DNA from: Chloroherpetonaceae bacterium
GTDB lineage: Bacteria > Bacteroidota > Chlorobiia > Chlorobiales > Thermochlorobacteraceae
Direction: 5' to 3'
DNA length: 64,000 nt
NCBI GenBank assembly: GCA_033763895.1
Contig: JANRJQ010000004.1
Span: 372,001-436,000, forward strand
This document shows, piece after piece, positions 36,618 to 43,415 of the stretch. The notes beneath the pieces are model-generated. The model had not been told where the DNA came from. It saw nothing but the letters and a program-made list of their open reading frames with translations, and made no database searches. The translations under genes and the position numbers were made by a program. Each line of letters begins with the position of its first letter. Position 1 is the first letter of the stretch.

Positions 36618-37061
36618 TTAATTACCTTTTTCAGGTGTCGCTGAGCCGGTTGTAGGTTTTACCGCTTTTTGTGCCGCACTTGCAACATCATTGACAACTT
36701 CAACAGCCTTAGCCGCAGCTTCGCTCACTCCTTTAGCGACATCAGCTGTTGCGGTATCAACCGTTTTTGCGACATCCTTCATTACTGTGCCTGCTGCTTT
36801 ACCCGCATCTTTTACGGTAATCACGACACGATTAACCGTTTGTGCTGCCGGACTTTGTCCATCTCCGCCGGTTATTCCGACACTCTTGGTAAGGTTTTCT
36901 GTCGCTGAAGTAACGCCTTCAACCACATCGCCAATGAGATTTAAAGTACCGACAATCGCTGATTGACCCGTCAAGATGGCCGCTTCTGCTAAAAACGCCA
37001 TTCGATCGCCAAGCGCCATCGCCTTGAATTCTTTCCGTAGTGTTTCATATGATTCTGTCAT
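36618..37061 (-). CDS. Second small chlorosome envelope-like protein
   Basis: ATG 37061 is chosen because the strong ribosome site GCAGAGGAGG lies just before it; the frame extends upstream to 37151 but that part is probably leader. The 147 residues have an N-terminal helix (ESYETLRKEFKAMALGDRM), a hydrophobic Ala/Gly segment (AFLAEAAILTGQSAIVGTL) and a long Ala/Val/Lys coiled stretch with pseudo-repeats. It aligns by eye with the next gene (36102-36419), so both belong to one envelope protein family. Functions in the chlorosome envelope are inferred from place in the operon. Confidence 0.62.
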   Translation of the reverse strand: MTESYETLRKEFKAMALGDRMAFLAEAAILTGQSAIVGTLNLIGDVVEGVTSATENLTKSVGITGGDGQSPAAQTVNRVVITVKDAGKAAGTVMKDVAKTVDTATADVAKGVSEAAAKAVEVVNDVASAAQKAVKPTTGSATPEKGN

Positions 37062-37175
37062 AACGGCCTCCTCTGCCTTTAATTGTGCGACTTCACGCAC
37101 CGTTGTTGTTTTTAAAGATCTAAATTGATACTGCTGTTTGATACTACACACCTTTTTCAGCCTTATTAGTTACTC

Positions 37176-38411
37176 TCATGCCTGAGCTCCAAGGGCATGA
37201 TAATGACCATTGATTACCGCCGGCTGCACTGACCGACCGATTGCAAAGGGAATCGTCAACCATTTTTCTTTATACGACGCATTTCCCGGCTCAACTCCTG
37301 CTAAAACGAGTGGTAATGACACAATTTTTCTTTGATTCCCCAATTGAATAAAAAGCTCATCGCCAGAAACCCAACTTTGAATATCACTTGCATCTGCAAA
37401 AGGCAATTTTACATGAACTTCACAAAGATTTGCTTTTCGCTCAAATCGAATCGGTGATTCTTCATACATCATTGCCGCAGGATCGGTTTCCTGATAAACA
37501 TCCCTTGCAAGTTTTGATAACGCTTTGAAACCAATGACTTCCTCATCATAAAGATTTACTTTTTTAATGGGAATCGGTGAAAAAGCATTTTCAATTTCAG
37601 TGATGTATTTTTTCTGAACCCCTTTCCACTTTTCTAAGTATCCGCTGTCTTGCTCAGAATTCAAGAGTTTATTTACTGTGACCATATCAACCTTAAATCC
37701 GTAAAGATTAAGGTAGGTCAGGGCACGCATTGTTTCCTTAATCACCATTTTTTCGGCATTCATAACAAGCCTTACGGAAGCATTCTTTTCATCGGTTAAA
37801 ATGGCTTTGACACCTTCCAAATCATTGAACATGTTATCAACCCCTTTCATCACATCTTCATCGGGAACCATACTTGATAATTTATCCGACATTTTTGAAA
37901 GCGGCCTTGCTATTGGCTTTATAAAGAACTTTTCGACATTTCTCGCGACTTTCATCCCCCATCCTAACATCTCAGGTAAAGAAAGCAAACGAAGCGTTTC
38001 TCCTGTTGGCGCGGTATCAAGTATCACCGCATCATACCTTCCCGAATACTTGTATCGCTTAACTCTCATAAGTGCAAAGAGCTCTTCCATACCCGGGAGA
38101 ATGGTCATTTCATCCATCATTAAATCTGCCGGCATCCCTTGTGCCATCAGCATCCTGAGGAAATATTTCTGAACCAATTCCCAATTTTCTTTCAAGTCGA
38201 TGTAAGGATTTACCTCGATCGCCTCTAAATTCTCGGCTACTTTTTTTACTTCACCACTTAGTTGAACATCAATCGAATCGGAAAGGCTGTGAGCCGGATC
38301 GGTTGACATGATAAGTGTCCGATATCCCAATTCCGACAATCTTAGCGCTGTTGCTGCTGCGATACTTGTCTTTCCGACGCCGCCTTTGCCTGTAAATGTA
38401 AGAATGCGCAT
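37176..38411 (-). CDS. ArsA/Get3-type ATPase with HSP20-like C-terminal domain (copy 2)
   Basis: The canonical deviant Walker A ([19 protein letters not shown]), switch I (STDPAHSLSDSIDV) and switch II (DTAPTGETLRLL) are all present, unlike copy 1, in which switch I is altered. The last 80 residues form an HSP20-like beta domain (CEVHVKLPFADASDIQSWV). There is a single Cys, so neither a zinc CxxC nor the ArsA metal site exists. It is the first gene of the run that continues into the csm-like genes, csmA and the second ATPase. Family members act in targeting hydrophobic proteins, and a role with chlorosome or membrane proteins is inferred. Confidence 0.88.
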   Translation of the reverse strand: MRILTFTGKGGVGKTSIAAATALRLSELGYRTLIMSTDPAHSLSDSIDVQLSGEVKKVAENLEAIEVNPYIDLKENWELVQKYFLRMLMAQGMPADLMMDEMTILPGMEELFALMRVKRYKYSGRYDAVILDTAPTGETLRLLSLPEMLGWGMKVARNVEKFFIKPIARPLSKMSDKLSSMVPDEDVMKGVDNMFNDLEGVKAILTDEKNASVRLVMNAEKMVIKETMRALTYLNLYGFKVDMVTVNKLLNSEQDSGYLEKWKGVQKKYITEIENAFSPIPIKKVNLYDEEVIGFKALSKLARDVYQETDPAAMMYEESPIRFERKANLCEVHVKLPFADASDIQSWVSGDELFIQLGNQRKIVSLPLVLAGVEPGNASYKEKWLTIPFAIGRSVQPAVINGHYHALGAQA

Positions 38412-38806
38412 ACTTCGCGTATTTCCTCTCAGGTTTCTTTTGTGATCAAATGCTTCCCCCTCTTGTCAAAACCAAAACATGAGGTGCGACGCGGATATTT
38501 ACTCAGATTCAAATTGAAGGAGATTGACAATTCAATATTTTGACTTTCTCCACCAACACACGATTGCCTTAGCAATTTTCATTTTGAATTCGGTATAAAG
38601 TTAGCCTTCCCCAAGCCTGAGCACAAACATTTCAAACCACGTTCTTTGTTTGTCACCCTATTTTGTATTGCCCGTAATTCCTTGTATCTATTGGGGTTTT
38701 CGGACATGAAGAGGCAAAATCGACCATATCGCCCGTAATTCGTACTTTTTGGTTCGGCTTTTTTACGGCCTAATGAGCGATAAAAATTCTTTAAGTCAGG
38801 TTTTTA
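38412..38806. other. Noncoding gap of about 395 bases upstream of the ArsA-like/csm operon
   Basis: This gap probably holds the promoter for the chlorosome operon, which runs left from 38411, and the end of the sirtuin gene. GCCCGTAATTC occurs twice in direct orientation (38670-38680 and 38731-38741). A plus-strand frame at 38749-38931 overlaps the sirtuin and is not convincing. I cannot identify promoter elements with confidence. Confidence 0.45.
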
Positions 38807-39553
38807 TCAAGTACGACTCAAATTTGAACGATCAAGTAGCTCATTGGCAAGTTTTGGAAGCATTTCTGAAGCGAGCCCTTGCAGAACTTCAAAACCACGA
38901 AGGCTTTCAAATGCAGGGTTTTTATCAATGAAGAATTTTTGGGGGAGGTTCGAAAAGTAACTGATCAATCCAGCCGCCGGATAAACTTGTGCTGAAGTCC
39001 CAACGCCAATAAATATCGATGCCGATTCTTTTAGCTTTTCCAACTCACCTGTTTTCATATCGACTGCTTCACCAAACCAAACGACATCAGGTCTCAGTTT
39101 TCCGCCACAAAGCGGACACTCTTTTTCATATTCATCCGGCGAACTTATTTCTTTTTTGAACGTACATCTGAAATGCGGGTTAAATCCAAAAATTTCATAA
39201 TGCCATTCACATTTTGCTTTGGTCAATTCACCGTGCAAATGCCAAACCGTTTTTGACCCGGCTTGTTCAAGAAGATTATCAATGTTTTGAGTGATATTGA
39301 TGACCTCATACTTCTCTTGAAGTTCTGCAATTGCATAATGCGCGCGGTTTGGTTTTACGTTTTGAAGTTTTTCAAACCTTCTTGAATAAAAATCAAGAAC
39401 GAGATTTGGGTTTCGTTTCCACCCCTCAGGAGAGGCGACATCTTCAATGCGATGATTTTCCCACAAGCCATTGCTATCTCTGAAAGTTGGAATACCGCTT
39501 TCAGCTGAAAGCCCGGCGCCGGAGAAGAGGATTAAAATTGTCTTATTGCTCAT
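38807..39553 (-). CDS. cobB: NAD-dependent protein deacylase, CobB/SIRT5 type
   Basis: Sirtuins remove acyl groups from lysines using NAD. The motifs are FSGAGLSAESGIPTFRDSNG, ITQNIDNL and the catalytic His in VWHLHGEL. A Tyr-x-x-Arg pair (FYSRRFEKL) matches the residues that recognise succinyl and malonyl groups in SIRT5-like enzymes. Only one Cys is found where the first zinc pair would be, as in E. coli CobB, and the second pair is CPLC. The start codon overlaps the preceding gene by 11 nt, which suggests coupled translation. Confidence 0.92.
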   Translation of the reverse strand: MSNKTILILFSGAGLSAESGIPTFRDSNGLWENHRIEDVASPEGWKRNPNLVLDFYSRRFEKLQNVKPNRAHYAIAELQEKYEVINITQNIDNLLEQAGSKTVWHLHGELTKAKCEWHYEIFGFNPHFRCTFKKEISSPDEYEKECPLCGGKLRPDVVWFGEAVDMKTGELEKLKESASIFIGVGTSAQVYPAAGLISYFSNLPQKFFIDKNPAFESLRGFEVLQGLASEMLPKLANELLDRSNLSRT

Positions 39554-40937
39554 AATTTTTTACAGCCAAATACTCCGACATTTGCTTAATCTTTGCTTCA
39601 ATTTCTATGAGTGCTGATTCGGAAGTACGACGCGCATCATCAACCGTGTTGTTTTGCGACTCAGCGATTTGCATTTGATTATTTATCTGATCAACGAGAT
39701 AAGACATTTCTTCTGCAAGCTTCATTATATATGGATCATTCAATTGCCTTGCCTTCCGGTTAAGAAGAATGACAATACATTGAATACTCACATTTCTTAA
39801 AGGCCCTCTTCCACCATCGGTTGCAAAATTTTGACCTTGGCTTGATTGACTTGTTCCACCGGCAAGAAGGACATTTTCGTTACATCCAAACATTGAAATA
39901 CCACCAACTTTTGCCGCCTTATAAATTGCTGTATTAAACAAATCATTCGCTCTTCCCGATCTCAAGGCTGTCATATCGGAGCGGATAATTCTAGGAGCTG
40001 AAAATGAAAGTTGTTTCAATTCTTTAAGAGCAACAAGTTGTTCTGGAGCAAGTGATTGCACAACAATCTCCGGTGCATAATAAACACGCAAAGAATCTGA
40101 GATAAATTCTTTAGAGTAGTTCTTTAAAATGAGTTCTTTTGCTGGACCATATCCCATTCGATAAGCTCTGGCCAAATCATTTAGCCCTTTCTCTTTAAGT
40201 CCCATTCCCAATTTAAGTGTGCCTGCTTCATAGAGCAATTCCGGAATTGATGGACCGAGTTGTAAAGCTTTTTCAATATCACCTAAAGATTCTTCGTAAC
40301 GGCCTAATCGTCTTAGAAACGCACTTCTTTGCCTAAATGCATTCAAATCACCTCGATTTTCAACAAGCCATTCATAATCCTTTTCTGCTTCATTGTTCTT
40401 TCCCAATTGGGCATAACATGCGGCTCGTTGAAAGTAAGCATCATCAAGCGGGGCTTTTCCAATCGCTGTAGAAAAATCTTCAATGGCAGAGTCAAAAAGT
40501 TGCATTTCAATCTTTACCAATCCCCGAAAAAAATAAAGTTGCGCACTATCTGGTTTCATTGATATAGCCGCCGTAAAATCAGCATTGGCTCTTGAGTAAT
40601 TCCTCATTTTTGAAGCCCATAGTCCTCTCATCACAAATGCTTCAAAGTTCTCTTCACTAGATCTTATTGCCAAAGAATAATCATGAAATGCTCCACTTGA
40701 ATCCATCAAGAATTGCTTAGCAAAACCTCTCATCAAGAGGGCTTTATAATGGGTTGAATCATTTTGCAATAGCTGATTAAAAACAACCACCCCTTTCGCA
40801 AATTCTCTTTTATGAATGGCCTCAATTCCAATACGGTATAGACTATCTATACTCTCCTCATTAGCCCTCTTATGTTGTGCAAATAATGAGGACGAAGTGA
40901 TAATAAATATTATGATCAGGATTGTTTTGGCTTGCAT
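39543..40937 (-). CDS. Exported TPR-repeat protein
   Basis: A signal peptide (MQAKTILIIIFIITSSSLFAQ) is followed by about seven TPR units (residues 30-260; for example SAQLYFFRGLVKIEMQLFDS and DDAYFQRAACYAQLGKNNEA). The last 150 residues are a distinct region with FNTAIYKAAKVGGISMFGC, a Gly/Gln/Ser-rich loop and a long helix before the stop. It likely acts as a periplasmic or outer-membrane scaffold. Its own stop region overlaps the sirtuin start. Confidence 0.75.
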   Translation of the reverse strand: MQAKTILIIIFIITSSSLFAQHKRANEESIDSLYRIGIEAIHKREFAKGVVVFNQLLQNDSTHYKALLMRGFAKQFLMDSSGAFHDYSLAIRSSEENFEAFVMRGLWASKMRNYSRANADFTAAISMKPDSAQLYFFRGLVKIEMQLFDSAIEDFSTAIGKAPLDDAYFQRAACYAQLGKNNEAEKDYEWLVENRGDLNAFRQRSAFLRRLGRYEESLGDIEKALQLGPSIPELLYEAGTLKLGMGLKEKGLNDLARAYRMGYGPAKELILKNYSKEFISDSLRVYYAPEIVVQSLAPEQLVALKELKQLSFSAPRIIRSDMTALRSGRANDLFNTAIYKAAKVGGISMFGCNENVLLAGGTSQSSQGQNFATDGGRGPLRNVSIQCIVILLNRKARQLNDPYIMKLAEEMSYLVDQINNQMQIAESQNNTVDDARRTSESALIEIEAKIKQMSEYLAVKNYEQ

Positions 40938-40968
40938 TACAATTCTATTCTAAAAATTGCTTTAAAAT

Positions 40969-40998
40969 AAAAAACGCCGGTTTGTTCCGGCGTTTTTT
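40969..40998 (-). terminator. Strong terminator after the DUF4397 lipoprotein gene
   Basis: A perfect GC-rich stem (ACGCCGG/CCGGCGT with flanking A/T pairs) with a 6-nt loop is followed by a T6 run on the minus strand. It lies just past the 41012 gene end and can function on both strands. Confidence 0.85.
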
Positions 40999-41011
40999 AT
41001 TTTACTATACT

Positions 41012-41821
41012 TTAATTATTGAAATAAATGGTAGCTCCAAGTGCAGCCGCACCAGCACCACCTACAAGACCTCTTGCAAGAAGAGTATAAACCCTACGCC
41101 GTGCAATGGCTTGATTATTTACAGTAAGCACGGTATCTGAACCCGCTACAACATTGAAACGGAATGTTCCGGAATCAATTGGTGTGAACCCGCTGATTTG
41201 TTTGTAACTTGTTGAGCTAAAAACTTCAACATTGGTAATTCCCGGGCTACTCGTGCGCGTTGCAAGAATACGAACTGCCGGAGCGTTTGGAGAAAAATGC
41301 CCAAACCGAATGCTACCTTGCGCAACATTAAGGTCAGGAAAGCTCGGTACTGCATCCTCTACAACCACAGGTATAATTCCACCGGTAGTTCCTGCAGTAT
41401 CTGAAACGAAGACTGTGTAAGCCTTATTTGAACCAACATTGATATTGGTTTCAGCTACCACCCGTGTATCTCCTGAAGTTAACGGTGGACGCGCTGCCAC
41501 ACCACCCGGAGCTGCAAACACTTTTAGGTTTCTTGTACCCGTTTCAACTCCAATATATCCGGTATTTCCAAGATAAGCTACCGCAGGATTCGTAAACCGA
41601 GGAACCGTACCTGATACACTTCGATTAAAGAATGCGAAGATGGTATCGGCAAATACCCGATTATCAAAAAGCAAATCCACTGTTCCTGCATTTGCCGAAA
41701 GATGCAGCACGCGAACGCTGCCCAAGGTCGGCGTCTCTCCCGTTGTCGGGATATCGGAGCAAGAAGCTAAAAGCAGGATGCAAAAGCTCGTTGCTATTAG
41801 AAAATTGAATTTTTTTAACAT
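41012..41821 (-). CDS. DUF4397-domain lipoprotein
   Basis: ATG 41821 is chosen since the lipoprotein signal follows directly (lipobox LLASC, Cys about residue 20). Two DUF4397-like repeats follow: SVRVLHLSANAGTVDLLFDN and, later, QGSIRFGHFSPNAPAVRIL. Such Ig-like domains are found on surface lipoproteins of Bacteroidota. The gene is 33 nt after the SusD-like gene and probably one transcript with it. It may be a surface accessory to the SusC/SusD pair. Confidence 0.85.
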   Translation of the reverse strand: MLKKFNFLIATSFCILLLASCSDIPTTGETPTLGSVRVLHLSANAGTVDLLFDNRVFADTIFAFFNRSVSGTVPRFTNPAVAYLGNTGYIGVETGTRNLKVFAAPGGVAARPPLTSGDTRVVAETNINVGSNKAYTVFVSDTAGTTGGIIPVVVEDAVPSFPDLNVAQGSIRFGHFSPNAPAVRILATRTSSPGITNVEVFSSTSYKQISGFTPIDSGTFRFNVVAGSDTVLTVNNQAIARRRVYTLLARGLVGGAGAAALGATIYFNN

Positions 41822-41854
41822 GTTCTCGTTCAAAAATTTTTGTGTTCTCAAAGA

Positions 41855-43387
41855 TTAAGGTCTTCTTAAGGAATACGCTCTGTTTGTTGCCAAAACGCGG
41901 TTCATATCGACGCTACAGGTAACCACATTTCCGGAAACGATAAATGCATCCATATCGTGAGTTCCGGGATTGAAATTTGCAAAACCCGGAATGTAATCAG
42001 GAACCACACTCAAATCGAAACCGACACCAGAACCATAAGGATTCACATCCAATTGGCGTCTCCAAACAGGTAAACGAATTCCCAAATCTGCGATTCGACG
42101 CCCTTCCAAGAAAAAGATTTCTTGTCTAAGCAAAAACAGTGTTCTTAAAAATTCTTCTTCTGTTTCTGCTAATGCATCAATGTCACTTGTTCTTATACTT
42201 GTAAATGAAGTTGGAAAAACCGTAACCAATCCCGGCCGTGTCGGAATCAAATTTGGAATAGCCGGAGAATTTGCATCTGCTCGAACCGAAAGAGTATTGG
42301 ATCTCGGGCGATTACCCCCGACTGCTGCCACGGCAAGTCTTGTATTTGCGCTATTAAATCCAACCAAGGAATCTGCCCTTCTTGCAGCGTTGACGGCATT
42401 CCGGAGGCTTGTTCGTGCATCAGTAAAATTACCATTCGCAATAGCTGCTTCTGCTAAAATAAGATGAGCTTCCTCTATCTTTAAAACTGGAATTGGAGAA
42501 TCAATAGCGGTATATTTAGGATCTAGAAAGTCTAATCTCGGAAGTGGTTGCAGATCCCTTGTTGTTCTGGTTACTAAGAAAGGGACAACTCCATTGTTAT
42601 TTGTTTGAGCATCAAAAAGTGCGCGATACACATAGTTTGTACTTCCTGCGCTTGATAAAGCAGCATTCGCATAAAATATAGCACTATCCAAAGTTCCTCT
42701 TAAGCGATGCGATCTCGCAAGGGCTAAACGGCAAGCGGTTTGATTCATTGCTAACGAAGCCGGTGAACCTGAGGGCAACACAGCAGGCAAACCCAATCCG
42801 GGAAGCGCCAAATTGAAATCATTTATTGCCTCTTGAGCCAATTGATTTGAAGTTAGCCCCGAACCGCCAACCGTTACAGGAACATTGGCAAAATTTTCAG
42901 CTAGCATTAATAATGCCATACCTCTGAAGAACCTTGCTTGAGCGGTAGCATTAATTCTTTGGTTTGCATTCAAAGTATTATCCAAAGGAACCTGCGTAAT
43001 AGCAAATTCAGCATTTGCTTTTAGATTCTGAAGCCCTGAATAACTACCGGGAAGGCTTAAATCGTCCGAAGTAATTAGTCTTGGATTATCAGCCGAAGGA
43101 GACAAAAATGTCGAAATATTGACATATTCATCACTTACATAGGCATTATAGAGAACTATGTTTCCAACGGCAGTGGAAAAAGTAGTTCGAACACCTTGTA
43201 AAACTTGGTTGGCACTACCTCCCGGAAACCGTTGCAATGATTCATCAGTAATCGTTGGGTTAATGATATCCGTTGGATTATTAATGCAAGCACTAAAACC
43301 TAAAACAAGGAATAATGTAATTACCCCCGCATAGGTCGCACGCTTCACTTTCGTGTACGAAAATTTAAGATCGTTCATATTTAACAT
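41855..43387 (-). CDS. SusD/RagB-like outer-membrane lipoprotein
   Basis: SusD proteins cap SusC transporters and bind nutrients. The N-terminal lipobox is GFSAC, with the mature chain starting CINNPTDI. The region has the TPR-like helices of the family (ARFFRGMALLMLAENFANVPV), IEEAHLILAEAAIANGNF, and a C-terminal ELFFLEGRR-type segment (IFFLEGRRIADLG). It is directly downstream of a SusC-type receptor. Two ATGs (43387 and 43378) are possible. The substrate is not evident from sequence. Confidence 0.88.
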   Translation of the reverse strand: MLNMNDLKFSYTKVKRATYAGVITLFLVLGFSACINNPTDIINPTITDESLQRFPGGSANQVLQGVRTTFSTAVGNIVLYNAYVSDEYVNISTFLSPSADNPRLITSDDLSLPGSYSGLQNLKANAEFAITQVPLDNTLNANQRINATAQARFFRGMALLMLAENFANVPVTVGGSGLTSNQLAQEAINDFNLALPGLGLPAVLPSGSPASLAMNQTACRLALARSHRLRGTLDSAIFYANAALSSAGSTNYVYRALFDAQTNNNGVVPFLVTRTTRDLQPLPRLDFLDPKYTAIDSPIPVLKIEEAHLILAEAAIANGNFTDARTSLRNAVNAARRADSLVGFNSANTRLAVAAVGGNRPRSNTLSVRADANSPAIPNLIPTRPGLVTVFPTSFTSIRTSDIDALAETEEEFLRTLFLLRQEIFFLEGRRIADLGIRLPVWRRQLDVNPYGSGVGFDLSVVPDYIPGFANFNPGTHDMDAFIVSGNVVTCSVDMNRVLATNRAYSLRRP

Positions 43388-43415
43388 TTTTTGTGCGTCT
43401 AATGGTTACGGAGAA

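Noticed and set aside
38749-38931. Plus-strand frame overlapping the sirtuin end
   Set aside because: Most of it is antisense to the sirtuin gene and it shows no domain or ribosome site.
38807-39553. Missing first zinc Cys pair in the sirtuin as a defect
   Set aside because: E. coli CobB also lacks the full pair, and catalytic motifs are intact.
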